Shown here: piece by piece, positions 35,814 through 44,939 of the stretch
Numbering within the stretch: position 1 is the stretch's first letter
How the letters are laid out: each line of letters starts with the position of its first letter
DNA from: Rhodopseudomonas palustris
GTDB lineage: Bacteria > Pseudomonadota > Alphaproteobacteria > Rhizobiales > Xanthobacteraceae
Assembly (NCBI RefSeq): GCF_007005445.1
Contig: NZ_CP041387.1
Span: 1,550,001 to 1,614,000 of the forward strand
Length of the DNA stretch: 64,000 bases
Direction of reading: 5' to 3'
Program-made: the position numbers and the translations under genes
The notes under the pieces: model-generated
Database searches by the model: none
What the model was told of the DNA's origin: nothing
Seen by the model: the letters and a program-made list of their open reading frames with translations, nothing else

Positions 35814-36783
35814 GCGACGGCCGACGCAACAGAAGCCACAGGAAGGATGCGGCACCGACGACGCCGAGCACGGTGCCGACCGGGATCTCGTACGGAAAGT
35901 GCAGCAGCCGGCCGATGATATCGCAGGCCAGAACCAGCGCCGCGCCGCTGCCCGCCACCCACGGAATCAGCATTCGCATGTTGTCGCCGATCAGGCGGGA
36001 GACCATGTTGGGCACGACGAGGCCGACGAACGGCACCAGCCCGACGATCACGACCGTCAGTGCGGTGACGACGGAGATGATGGCCAGTCCGATCTGCATC
36101 ATGCGCGCGTAGTCGAGGCCGAGCCCGACGCTGACGTCTCGACCGAGCGACATCAAGGTCAGACGATCGGCGAACACCCACGTCACGGCCAGAACCGCCG
36201 CCGAGACCCACAGCAGTTCGTAGCGGCCGCGCAGCACGCCGGAGAACTCGCCATGCGTCCAGATCTCGATGAACTGCAGCAGGTCGGTGTGCCAGGCGAC
36301 GAACGTGACGGCTGCGCCGACGACACCGCCATAGACCAGCCCGAACAGCGGCACCAGGAACGGCTGCGTCGGCGGCAGGCGGTGGGCGATCGCCAGGAAC
36401 AACGAGGTGCCGGCGAGAGCCGTGAGGCTCGCCACCAGCGTCTTGGTCGCGATCGAGGCGGAAGGGAGCAGGAGCGTGACGATCAGAATGCCGAGGGCTG
36501 CGCTTTGTCCGGTGCCCGCCGTCGCCGGCTCGACGAAGCGGTTGCGCGCCAGCGTCTGCATCACCAGGCCGGCGATCGCGAGGCCGGCGCCGGTCAGGAT
36601 CGCTGCGAGGGTGCGCGGCAGGCGGCTCGCGGCGATGAGATACAACGCCTCGGGATCCGAGAACGCCTCGCGCGGCGACACGTCGCCGACGCCGACGAAA
36701 ATGCTGATCGCGCAAAGCCCCGCCAGAACGAGGAGTGCCGCCGCGCCCGCAAGGCGCGGTGCCGTTCGTTCGACGGTCGTCAT
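35806..36783 (-). CDS. ferric siderophore ABC transporter permease (FecCD family)
   Basis: A 325-residue FecCD permease, FatD/CeuB-like. It contains ASRLPRTLAAILTGAGLAIAGLVMQTLARNRFVEPATAGTGQSAALG, the hallmark first conserved block, and GRDVSVGLGLDY...VVIVGLVPFVGLVVPNMVSRLIGDN. It pairs with the next permease. It overlaps the binding-protein stop by 4 bases. Confidence 0.92.
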   Translation of the reverse strand: MTTVERTAPRLAGAAALLVLAGLCAISIFVGVGDVSPREAFSDPEALYLIAASRLPRTLAAILTGAGLAIAGLVMQTLARNRFVEPATAGTGQSAALGILIVTLLLPSASIATKTLVASLTALAGTSLFLAIAHRLPPTQPFLVPLFGLVYGGVVGAAVTFVAWHTDLLQFIEIWTHGEFSGVLRGRYELLWVSAAVLAVTWVFADRLTLMSLGRDVSVGLGLDYARMMQIGLAIISVVTALTVVIVGLVPFVGLVVPNMVSRLIGDNMRMLIPWVAGSGAALVLACDIIGRLLHFPYEIPVGTVLGVVGAASFLWLLLRRPSHA

Positions 36784-37685
36784 TGCGCGGCCGAAAACCC
36801 GCGGGTGACGGCTGCGAGAACGCGGGTCATGGCCTGGATGCCGCCGCCCGCGATGTACAGATCGGCGGCGGGCAGATAGATCACCTGGCCGCGCTTCCAG
36901 GCCTTGGTGTCGCGCACCAGCTCGTTGTCGAGCGTCGCGTGCGCCTGACTGTCGCCGGTTCCAATGGCGACCGCACGATCGACCACGATCAGCCAGTCGG
37001 GATCGGCCTTGCGAACGAACTCGAAGGACACCGCCTCGCCGTGGATGGCCGCCGCCATCGCGGTCACCGCAGGTTCGATTCCCAGTGTGCTGTGAATCCA
37101 GCCGAACCGCGAACCGACGCCGAAGGCGGAGATCTTCGGGCCGTTGGTCATCAGGATCAGGGCGCGCCCCTTGCCCTTGGCGGCGTCGCGCGCGGCGGCC
37201 ACGGCCGCCCGGAATTTCTGCCGTGCCTCATCGGCGGCCTGTTCGCGGCCGAACAGGCGGCCATAGGCATCGAGGCGGGCTTCGGCGTCGCGCACGAGAT
37301 CCTGCCCGTCGATCGTCATGTCGATGGTGGGAGCGATGCGCGAGGTGAATTTGGCTTTCGGCGACGATCGCCCGCCGAGGATGATCAGATCGGGGTCGAG
37401 CGCACTCAGGGCTTCCAGATTGGGCTCGAACAGGGTGCCCACGACCTCGCCGCCGGCGGCGGCAGGCTTCAGCTCGGGCAGGAAGACACGATCCGGTACG
37501 CCCGCCGGCTTCACGCCGAGCAGGTGCAACGTGTCGAGCGCGGCCATGTCGAACACGGCAACGCGGTGCGGTCTGGCGGGTACCGTGGCCAGTCCCTGGG
37601 CCGTCTGGATCTGCACGGTTTCGGCAATCGCCGCTGTCGGAAGGGCGAGGGCGATCAGCACGGCGAAGATGCGGGAGAACAGCAT
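36780..37685 (-). CDS. siderophore-binding periplasmic protein (FatB/CeuE-like)
   Basis: A 301-residue periplasmic binding protein. Signal peptide about 1-20 (LIALALPTAAIA-E). The two lobes include RVAVFDMAALDTLHLLGVKPAGVP and LEALSALDPDLIILGGRSSPKAKF, as in FatB, CeuE and the petrobactin-binding proteins of Bacillus. It has no lipobox Cys, as expected for a Gram-negative soluble form. It begins 14 bases after asbF, so transport and synthesis genes share a transcript. It probably binds the ferric siderophore made by the same operon. Confidence 0.92.
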   Translation of the reverse strand: MLFSRIFAVLIALALPTAAIAETVQIQTAQGLATVPARPHRVAVFDMAALDTLHLLGVKPAGVPDRVFLPELKPAAAGGEVVGTLFEPNLEALSALDPDLIILGGRSSPKAKFTSRIAPTIDMTIDGQDLVRDAEARLDAYGRLFGREQAADEARQKFRAAVAAARDAAKGKGRALILMTNGPKISAFGVGSRFGWIHSTLGIEPAVTAMAAAIHGEAVSFEFVRKADPDWLIVVDRAVAIGTGDSQAHATLDNELVRDTKAWKRGQVIYLPAADLYIAGGGIQAMTRVLAAVTRGFSAAQ

Positions 37686-37699
37686 TGAGGGCCTTTGTC

Positions 37700-38602
37700 T
37701 CAGGCGAGGCCGGGAGCCGAATTCGCGGCTCCCGTCGTTGAGGAACGGCTTCGTCGCGCCTCCGGCGAACCTGGGCCGCGCATCGTCGAACCGAGATGAG
37801 CGAGAACGGCGATCCGATCTTGAACCAACGTCTCGAAACAATTGTTTCCAAACCATTCGAGCGAGGCTTCCGCTTCGCTCTCGGCCGCCATGGCCGACAG
37901 GAAATTGTCGTAGTCCATGGCGCCGTCGAACAACGGCACCATACCCTCCCGGGTGCCGGCGGCGGAATAGACATTTTCGGGCGCGAACACTCCGAGTTCG
38001 CTGCGCGCGCGAACGTTCTTCAGATGATAGTGGCCGATGAATTCCGCCAGCGCGCAGCGGGCCTGAACCGGATCGTCGTTGGCTTCCCAGACATGGAGCG
38101 CGTCGAAATTGATGCCGAGCCCCGGGTGGTCGGCATCGGCCAACATGCACAGCGTCGGCTCGAGACCGTCCGCCAACGTGTTCGGATGGGTCTCGACCAG
38201 GAGCCGGATGCCGTGGTCGTGCACGACGGCGGCGATGTCGCGAAGGCGATGCGCCAGCGATCTGCGCTCGCTACGCGACATGCTGCGGCTCGGGATATTG
38301 CCGGCGAAAGTGCGGATCTTGCGTGCCGACCAGTGCTCCGCGAGTCGGCAGAGTCCGACCGTGCGGCGGCGGATCTCGGCGGCGTCGCCGTCCGTGGGCA
38401 GGTAGTCGCTCAGCATCGGTACCGAGAGGCCGTACCCGGCCAGCCAGCCGGCGCCGTATTGCGGATGTGTCCGCAGCAGCCCGCGCGCATGTGCCGCCCA
38501 CAGTTCGACGCCGTGGAACCCGCTGCCGCGCGCCCAGTCGGCGATCTCGCCGAAGGACAGCAGTTGATGCCGGAAGGTGATGGTGCAGACCGAGAGCTTC
38601 AT
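37700..38602 (-). CDS. asbF: AsbF-like 3-dehydroshikimate dehydratase
   Basis: A 300-residue TIM-barrel enzyme of the sugar-phosphate isomerase/AP-endonuclease-2 superfamily. In petrobactin synthesis AsbF turns 3-dehydroshikimate into 3,4-dihydroxybenzoate, the iron-binding catechol. Likely metal ligands are Glu in LLVETHPNT, Asp in GINFDALHV, His in YHLKN and Glu near LEWFGNN. The N terminus is MKLSVCTITFRHQLLSFGEIADWA. It is slightly longer than Bacillus AsbF (about 280), with a disordered Arg/Ser tail. It overlaps the fused asbDE stop by 4 bases. Confidence 0.9.
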   Translation of the reverse strand: MKLSVCTITFRHQLLSFGEIADWARGSGFHGVELWAAHARGLLRTHPQYGAGWLAGYGLSVPMLSDYLPTDGDAAEIRRRTVGLCRLAEHWSARKIRTFAGNIPSRSMSRSERRSLAHRLRDIAAVVHDHGIRLLVETHPNTLADGLEPTLCMLADADHPGLGINFDALHVWEANDDPVQARCALAEFIGHYHLKNVRARSELGVFAPENVYSAAGTREGMVPLFDGAMDYDNFLSAMAAESEAEASLEWFGNNCFETLVQDRIAVLAHLGSTMRGPGSPEARRSRSSTTGAANSAPGLA

Positions 38603-39912
38603 CGACGTAACCCCGCCCTGCGTTCAGACATCGGCGTCCGTGCCAGCCCCAGATCGACGCACCAGTCGAGAAACACCGCATGCAGCCTGGCCTTGATCGC
38701 GGTCTCGAGCGCGTCGAGGCTGTCCAGCGTCCGGTAGACGTCTGCGGCGCAATCCGCATCGCCGGTTTGCGCCAGCCGCAGGATCTTCAGATGCAATGCC
38801 GGCAGGCCGAGTGCGAGCTCTTCGATCCTGTCGCACCAAACCAGGAACTCGTCGTTCGGGAGCCGAAGCGATCGCCAGAAGAAGGCGAAGCCGTGCTCGT
38901 AGGCCCATTTGCGGATCGACAGTACGGGGAGTTCGCGTAGCGCAGTCTTCAGCTCTGCCACGCATAGGCCGTCACGGCGTTGGAGATGAACGTCGACGAT
39001 ATCGCGGACGCGGCGGATCAAAGGATTGTCGTCCGCCACGAAGCAGGTGAGGAAGTAGTCCCGGATATCGGCCGCTGCCGGGAGCCGCACCGCGCGGCGA
39101 TCGAACATGTAGCCGCCGGCGACGCTCGGTTGGGCGACGGCATTGATGACGCGATCGCGTTCGATCGGTCCTTCCCAGCGAAAATCCGGATCGCGCACCT
39201 GCCAGACATGCGGGTCCGCCGTCGCCTCCACCATCAGAAAATGCGGGAAGGGGTTCTGGTTGAACTTGTTCTCGCGCTCCGGCAGGTGAAACATGTCCAG
39301 CATCACCATCACGCTCTCGGTCGGACGGCGCGCAGCGATCAGACCGAGCAGCTTGGTGATATTGACCTGTTTCGGTGCAGAGTGATCGTACCACTCGGTG
39401 ACGCGCACGCCGTAGAGCCGGTGAAACCAGCGGCAGAACACGTCGTGGCTGATCTGCGGCGCATGGTAGCGCAGTTGGTGTCGCTCCGAGACGGCGAAGT
39501 CGGCGTCCCAGATGCCGAAATACATCGGCCGGTGATCGAGGCCCGCCGCTTTCACCGCATCGCACAGACAAGAGACGACGCAATGGACCTTGATGTCCGG
39601 ATAGACGTCGGCATGGACGTCGAAGGCCGCCGGCTGGGCGGCGCCTTCGGCTCTGGTGTCGAGTGAACTGGCCGGGACCAATAGATCAACCAGATCGCCG
39701 ACCGTCTCGATCTTCGAGCCGGCGACCAAGTCGTCCGGCACGGCGATGCCGTGACCGAGCTCCAGATCCAAAAGCAGGTCCAGCATCAACACCGAGTCGA
39801 GATAGAGATCGGCATTCAGCCGCGATTGCGGGCCGAACCCATCGAGGTGCTGGTTGTTCATTCGCTCTGCGAGGATCTGGCGGATCGCGGCCGTGATCTG
39901 TTCTCGGGTCAT
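38599..39912 (-). CDS. asbDE: fused AsbD carrier and AsbE condensing protein of petrobactin-type synthesis
   Basis: A 437-residue fusion. Residues 1 to about 85 are an acyl/aryl carrier domain with the phosphopantetheine Ser40 in LYLDSVLMLDLLLDLE. From about 105 to the end is an AsbE-like domain (DIKVHCVVSCLCDAVKAAGLDHRPMYFGIWDADFAV ... SHDVFCRWFHRLYGV). In Bacillus these are separate proteins of about 91 and 327 residues: the carrier holds 3,4-dihydroxybenzoate and AsbE transfers it to a spermidine amine. Here the two steps are joined in one chain with a linker (about 85-105). The ATG at 39912 overlaps the asbC stop; no internal stop or start separates the halves. Confidence 0.88.
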   Translation of the reverse strand: MTREQITAAIRQILAERMNNQHLDGFGPQSRLNADLYLDSVLMLDLLLDLELGHGIAVPDDLVAGSKIETVGDLVDLLVPASSLDTRAEGAAQPAAFDVHADVYPDIKVHCVVSCLCDAVKAAGLDHRPMYFGIWDADFAVSERHQLRYHAPQISHDVFCRWFHRLYGVRVTEWYDHSAPKQVNITKLLGLIAARRPTESVMVMLDMFHLPERENKFNQNPFPHFLMVEATADPHVWQVRDPDFRWEGPIERDRVINAVAQPSVAGGYMFDRRAVRLPAAADIRDYFLTCFVADDNPLIRRVRDIVDVHLQRRDGLCVAELKTALRELPVLSIRKWAYEHGFAFFWRSLRLPNDEFLVWCDRIEELALGLPALHLKILRLAQTGDADCAADVYRTLDSLDALETAIKARLHAVFLDWCVDLGLARTPMSERRAGLRR

Positions 39913-41174
39913 GCCACGATGTCCTCCGCCGAGAGCTCGAGGCGACCTGCGGCGTGCAGCGCCGCGATCTCCCGCCGATTGATCTTGCCGTTCGCCTGCC
40001 GCGGCAGGCGGGCGAGGCGCACCGTTTCGATCGGCACCTGATGTGCGGCAAGGTTCTGAATGCACCATTCGCGCAAGGCCGCGGGCGACACATCGTGTTC
40101 GGCGCTGAAGGCCAGCGCGACGCGTTCGCCCGCGAACGGATCGAGCCGCCGGAACGCGACCGCGTCGGTCACTCCGGGCATCGCCATCACGACGTCCTCC
40201 ACCTCCTTTGGATAGACGTTGAGTCCGGAGACGTTGATGGTGTCGTCGAGGCGCGCCACGAACACCAGCATGCCGTCGGGTCTGGTGTAGCCGAGGTCGG
40301 CGGTCCGGATCGTTCGGTCGCCGGTATGCACGACGATCTCCCGCGGCTGAGCACCGTCGCCTGCTTCGACGCGATGGTGGGGCAACGCAAACCCCATGTC
40401 GCCCGACGCCGTGAGATCGGGATTGATCGCGACGCATCCTGCTTCCGAGCAGCCGTACTGCTGAAACAGATGTGTGGTCCGAGCCCGGATCGTGGCGAGC
40501 CAGGTTTCGGGCAGCACCGTCCCCGAGGTCATGGCGGCGCAGATCGTTTCGCCCTCCGGCAGCAGGCGGGCGACCGCGTGCAGCATGGCGGGCGACGAAT
40601 ACAGCAGCGGGCGCGTGGTGTCGCGAAGGCGGGCGATCAGGTATTTCGGATTGCCGGTGCCGACCACCTGCGGCACCTGTCCGCGCCGAAGCGCGACGAA
40701 CACCCCGCAGATCAGCCCGTAGGAGTGCGTGACCGGACAGGCGACCACGGGACTCATCGTTTCCGGAGCGTGAAAGGTCGCCACATAGCTCTCGATTTCC
40801 CGGTCGATTTCGGACCAGGTCCGGATGATCCGTTTCGGTTCTCCGGTGGTTCCGGAGGTCGTTTGCAGCAATCCGCCGGGGCCGGGGCCGGCTGCGCCGA
40901 GTTGCTCGACGGCGAAGCCGTCGGTCACCAGCCGGTGGCAACCGAAATCGGTGGCAAGCCTGCGGGCCGCAGCGTGCGGCGTCGAAGGATGGATCGGCAA
41001 TGCGCTGGCGCCGGCCTCGCGGATCGCAAGTAACAGCGACAGATAGTCTGCGGTGTCGGACATGCGGACGGCGAAGCTGAGCCCGTGATCTGCGACACCG
41101 ACCGCGGCCGCTGCGCGCCGGCTCATGGTCTGCATCACCGCGCGGTCGTAGAATTTGTCGTCGATCCGGATCAT
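39909..41174 (-). CDS. asbC: AsbC-like 3,4-dihydroxybenzoate-AMP ligase
   Basis: A 421-residue ANL-family adenylating enzyme, short for the family as AsbC is. P-loop TTSGTTGEPK is near 105-114. The core has QQYGCSEAGCVAI and the adenosine-ribose Asp in RTADLGYTRPDGML. The hinge is RLDDTINVSGLNVYPKEVE and the C-terminal catalytic Lys lies in NGKINRRE at about 397. By analogy it activates 3,4-dihydroxybenzoate and loads the carrier domain encoded next. It overlaps both neighbours by 4 bases. Confidence 0.9.
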   Translation of the reverse strand: MIRIDDKFYDRAVMQTMSRRAAAAVGVADHGLSFAVRMSDTADYLSLLLAIREAGASALPIHPSTPHAAARRLATDFGCHRLVTDGFAVEQLGAAGPGPGGLLQTTSGTTGEPKRIIRTWSEIDREIESYVATFHAPETMSPVVACPVTHSYGLICGVFVALRRGQVPQVVGTGNPKYLIARLRDTTRPLLYSSPAMLHAVARLLPEGETICAAMTSGTVLPETWLATIRARTTHLFQQYGCSEAGCVAINPDLTASGDMGFALPHHRVEAGDGAQPREIVVHTGDRTIRTADLGYTRPDGMLVFVARLDDTINVSGLNVYPKEVEDVVMAMPGVTDAVAFRRLDPFAGERVALAFSAEHDVSPAALREWCIQNLAAHQVPIETVRLARLPRQANGKINRREIAALHAAGRLELSAEDIVA

Positions 41175-42925
41175 GCGTATTCTCGTGCGATCGGCGCGAA
41201 GCCGGCGAGGGGATTGTGCGCAGCGCGCTGGAGATCGTCCGCGAGGCCGAGCTTGCGTGCCAACAGGCTCTCGATCAGGATCTGTCGCGTCCCGAAGCCG
41301 AGCTGTGCCACGCGGTCGCCCAGGTCGTGCTCGGCGATATCGGCGGCGAGATGACGCGTCACCCTGTGCCAGAACGTGGTTTCGTCCACGCCGTAGCAGC
41401 TATGTACGAGATGTGCGATCTCGGCGAGATTGAAGACGAACAGGCAATCGACGAACAGGTCGCGCAGGTCGGCGGGGTTTTGCATCCAATAATACTGGTT
41501 GGGGAGCGCATTGCGGTAGTCGGGATGGAGGGCTGCGAAGTCCGGCGCCGATCCGCGATCGGCCAGAAACTCCGGCACGAATTCCAGGCTGTCGTGGAAG
41601 TCACGCAGGATCAGCCGTTCGGGCCAGCCGTCGCGATGGACGAGCACCATGTTCTGTCCGTGCGCCTCTGTCGCAATGCCGTGGACTACGAGCAGCCGCC
41701 ACACCGGCAGCACCGCGACCTCGATCAGGCGATCGAGCCATGGCTTGACGCCGTAGCGGTCCAGCCATGGCTCGATGAAGGGGCGGCCGTCGGACTCGAT
41801 CGCCATCAGCGCGTTGAACGGCACCGCTGCTTCGCCGTCGGCGAGCTTGCTCTCGACGCTTTCGCGCCAGATTGCGGCGACCTCGCCGCCGAGCGGGCCG
41901 TCGCGATCGACGATCGCACCGGCGAATTCACGGAGGATATCGATCTGGTAGCGGGATCGAAACAGCGGGTCGCTGTCGATGATGTCGCCGAGCCAGCGGG
42001 ACAGGACCGGCGCGGTGCCGACCGAATGCGGCTCGAGGTGACGGCGTGTCGAGGTGTTGACGATGCCCAGCGCCAGCTTCACGCCGGTGCGGCGCGGGTC
42101 GCACGCGTTGCTGAGCGAGCGCACCGATTGGCTGGCGCGATACGGATCGCCCGCCGCTCCCAACGTGTGCACGCGCCCGGATCGGATCAGGGGACGCAGT
42201 CGATCTTCCGCCAGATGCCGCCATTGCCAGGGATGGATCGGTATCAAGCCGAACTGTCGCCGGTCGAGGCCGAGCGAGGCGGCGCGCGCTGAAATCCGAT
42301 TCAGCTCCTCGGCGCCGAGCTGACATTTCCAGAACGTCTCCTCCGGCTCGGGCAGCGACAGATGCAGTTCCTCGCGCGCGACGGCGAGCCAGACCAACTG
42401 AAAGGCGTTGCCCGCTTCCGGCCCGTAGAGCTGATGGTCCCGCTCGTCGAATCCGGTGCGCGACTTGAAGCAGGGGTGGTAAGGATGCCCTTCATCGACC
42501 GCCGCGTCGAGTTCGGAGAAAGCCATCCGTCGCCGGTCGCGACGCCGAATATGGCGATGGTTCCATCGCATCAGGGCCTCAGTCTGCTCGAGCTCGCGAC
42601 GCAGCAGTGCTCTCGCGGAGGCCGCGCCCGGCAGGGCTGCAACGACATCCGCGATCGAAGCCGAGCGCCATCCATCGCTGGCGAGCCATTCGACCTTTCC
42701 GGTTTCGAGCCGCGGCCGGCCGAAGGCGCCGATCCGGCCGCGCGCGCGCCACGCCCGGCCGTTGCTCCACCATTCGAAGCGCCGAGGCGGGCACGGGGTG
42801 AGGTCGACGGGCCCGAACAGGTTTTCGTACAGCGCCGCCGCGGTGAGCTGGCGCACCACTCGCTCCTCCGGACGGCCGACGAGATCACAGGGCAGCGACA
42901 CGAACGCCTCCGGCTCGCGGGGCAC
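41171..42925 (-). CDS. asbB: AsbB-like NIS siderophore synthetase
   Basis: A 584-residue IucA/IucC-family synthetase, which uses ATP to join citrate carboxylates to amines without a peptide synthetase. The nucleotide motif EGHPYHPCFKSRTG is near 145-158. IPIHPWQWRH, VKLALGI-NTSTRRHL, EAHGQNMVLV and LRDFHDSLEF follow. In the petrobactin scheme AsbB adds the second polyamine arm to the AsbA product. The start overlaps asbA by 41 bases; a GTG near 42901 would shorten the overlap. Confidence 0.92.
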   Translation of the reverse strand: MPREPEAFVSLPCDLVGRPEERVVRQLTAAALYENLFGPVDLTPCPPRRFEWWSNGRAWRARGRIGAFGRPRLETGKVEWLASDGWRSASIADVVAALPGAASARALLRRELEQTEALMRWNHRHIRRRDRRRMAFSELDAAVDEGHPYHPCFKSRTGFDERDHQLYGPEAGNAFQLVWLAVAREELHLSLPEPEETFWKCQLGAEELNRISARAASLGLDRRQFGLIPIHPWQWRHLAEDRLRPLIRSGRVHTLGAAGDPYRASQSVRSLSNACDPRRTGVKLALGIVNTSTRRHLEPHSVGTAPVLSRWLGDIIDSDPLFRSRYQIDILREFAGAIVDRDGPLGGEVAAIWRESVESKLADGEAAVPFNALMAIESDGRPFIEPWLDRYGVKPWLDRLIEVAVLPVWRLLVVHGIATEAHGQNMVLVHRDGWPERLILRDFHDSLEFVPEFLADRGSAPDFAALHPDYRNALPNQYYWMQNPADLRDLFVDCLFVFNLAEIAHLVHSCYGVDETTFWHRVTRHLAADIAEHDLGDRVAQLGFGTRQILIESLLARKLGLADDLQRAAHNPLAGFAPIAREYA

Positions 42926-44666
42926 GACGACCGGCCAACAGCGGGTTCGGTAACTGCACGTAGATCGCGCGGCCGTCTTCGGCTTCCAGTTCGTCGATGT
43001 CGAGCATTCGGGTCAGGAGATTGGCTTTGGCGGCGACGGTCGGGCGGTCGAGAAGCCCGGCGGCGAATTCGGCGCCGACGCCTGTCAGTTCGCGGCCGAG
43101 GTGGTCCAGTCGCTCGCACAGAATCGCGAGCAGCGCCTCCTCGTCGATCAGCCTGTCCTGGCCCATTCGGGCGATCACCGAACAGACCTGGTTGACGATC
43201 AGGTAGTAGCCGAAGCGCTCCTGGATCACCCGGTCGTCGAAATACAAGCCGCCGATATCGGCCGTTTCCGGCACCAGCGCGGTCAGTCGGTCGCGGTGCG
43301 CATTCGACAGATAGAAGCCCTGGTTGTCCCGATAGTAGAATATCGTCGGGAGTCCTGAGGAAACGTCGAGCAGGGCGTTCTGCTGATGCGCTTCGAATGC
43401 GACGCCGAGCTCGTCGTAGATCCGGACAAGCGGATCCAGCGCGCAGTCGAGATAGGCCGAGAACCATCGTCGGCAGGTGCTTCCCACCGTCTCGTTGCTG
43501 CGCGCCGCCAGCTCGCGCACGATGCGCTCGAGCCTGGAACGCGCGCCCGGCGGCGGATCGGCGGTCAGTGCCGCGACCGCGACTCCGCTGTGCTCGTTTC
43601 CCGTGGTGAACGGATTTTCGCGGAAGATCACCTCGAACCCGCTTTCCCGGCGCCCCGGCAGATCGAGGGTCAGGTAGGCCGGATCTCTGATCAGCTTGAA
43701 TCGGGGATGGCGTGCGGCGGCCTCGGCACGGGTGAAGAGCTGCGACATCGCGACGCCGGCGCGCAGTTCGGGCATTCGGTTGACGCGCAACGAATTGGTG
43801 ATCCGGACCGGCAGCGAGAATTTCAGCATCCACGGGACATCGGGATTGTAGACCGTGCGGACCGAGGAGGTGGCCGAGAATTCGGCACCGATCGCGCCGA
43901 GCCGCCGCAGCCGCCCCTGGGCCACCAGCTCCGCGATCGCCGGATCGAGCATCACCGCTTCGGCCTGGAGCGGATGCAAGGGAAGCAGCGCCTCGTCCGA
44001 TCGCAGCACCGGGCGTTGATCCGGTGGAATCAACGCGTCGAGAATGCCGGGCAGGGAGACGTCGTCGGCTTCGCCCCGGCGCAGCAGTGCCGCATCGGCC
44101 GCGAAGAACGCGAGCCGAAAGCGACCGCGATGCTCGGGCGCGTAAGCGGGCCGCTGCCAGTCGGTCATGCCCTGGCGGCTCTTCGGCGTCGGGTGCAGCC
44201 AATGTCCGAACACCAGGCTCTGTTCGCAGTCGATAAAGTTCAAGCTGCCGGGACCGGGAGCCCGCTGAAGGCTGTCCACCATGCAGTGATAGCTCGTGAG
44301 CACGCGGCCGAGCAGTTCGGCTTCTTCGTCGCGCAGGCCGTCCGCCCGTTCCACGCCCATCGCCGCATAGCATTCCTGGACCATCAAATAGAGCGCGCGC
44401 AGCGGCGCGATTTCGCGCCAGGCATTCTCCTGGGCGCGGCAGATGAAGACGCGCCCGAACCGGAGCGGCCCGCACAGCGAGTTGCGCTCGATCTCGGCGC
44501 GCAGTGTCGCCGCCGCCATCGGGCAGGACCATTCGATATAGTTGTGCCGCTCACCGCGCTCCGGCCCCAGCGCGGAGGACACGCCGGGGTCGACTTCCCG
44601 CCGATAGCAATTGGCAAAGCTTTGAAATGTCGCGCGTTCGGCGATCTCGCGCATGGATCCGTGCAT
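42885..44666 (-). CDS. asbA: AsbA-like NIS siderophore synthetase
   Basis: A 593-residue IucA/IucC-family synthetase that starts the siderophore operon. It shows FGHWLHPTPKSRQGM near 153-167, the ATP-site strand AEFSATSSVRTVYNP, KFSLPVRITNSLRVNR and EAHQQNALLD. In petrobactin synthesis AsbA condenses citrate with the first spermidine. The start at 44666 has GGAAG 8 bases upstream; ATG 44717 adds 17 residues without a ribosome site. A promoter-like element lies about 90 bases further up. Confidence 0.92.
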   Translation of the reverse strand: MHGSMREIAERATFQSFANCYRREVDPGVSSALGPERGERHNYIEWSCPMAAATLRAEIERNSLCGPLRFGRVFICRAQENAWREIAPLRALYLMVQECYAAMGVERADGLRDEEAELLGRVLTSYHCMVDSLQRAPGPGSLNFIDCEQSLVFGHWLHPTPKSRQGMTDWQRPAYAPEHRGRFRLAFFAADAALLRRGEADDVSLPGILDALIPPDQRPVLRSDEALLPLHPLQAEAVMLDPAIAELVAQGRLRRLGAIGAEFSATSSVRTVYNPDVPWMLKFSLPVRITNSLRVNRMPELRAGVAMSQLFTRAEAAARHPRFKLIRDPAYLTLDLPGRRESGFEVIFRENPFTTGNEHSGVAVAALTADPPPGARSRLERIVRELAARSNETVGSTCRRWFSAYLDCALDPLVRIYDELGVAFEAHQQNALLDVSSGLPTIFYYRDNQGFYLSNAHRDRLTALVPETADIGGLYFDDRVIQERFGYYLIVNQVCSVIARMGQDRLIDEEALLAILCERLDHLGRELTGVGAEFAAGLLDRPTVAAKANLLTRMLDIDELEAEDGRAIYVQLPNPLLAGRRAPRAGGVRVAAL

Positions 44667-44760
44667 CGGCCTGTCTTCCGCAAAACGTCCCGGGATCGGT
44701 GGGACGCATGGGATCAACGGTCGACGACGGCAAGACCCGTAATCTCGGTTTGATGCGTAG

Positions 44761-44789
44761 TTTAGAATTCAACCAATCATCGATTGCAA
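44761..44789 (-). promoter_or_regulatory. candidate asbA promoter with Irr-like half site
   Basis: On the minus strand TTGCAA (44789-44784), 17 bases and TCTAAA (44766-44761) form a weak sigma70-like promoter about 90 bases before asbA. The plus-strand read of the -10 is TTTAGAA, the half site of rhizobial Irr boxes. The second half is not perfect, so the Irr link is tentative. Confidence 0.4.
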
Positions 44790-44939
44790 AGACCGCCGCG
44801 GCGTTGACAGCTCCGCGAGGAATGCGGTTAGAAGAATATCGGCGGTAATGTCCGTACCCATCGCTCCCGAGCCCTGTCGGTTCTGCGGCGATGGCGGCGT
44901 GCTTATTACTTCGAACGTTCCGCGTTCGGGGCCGTGCTG

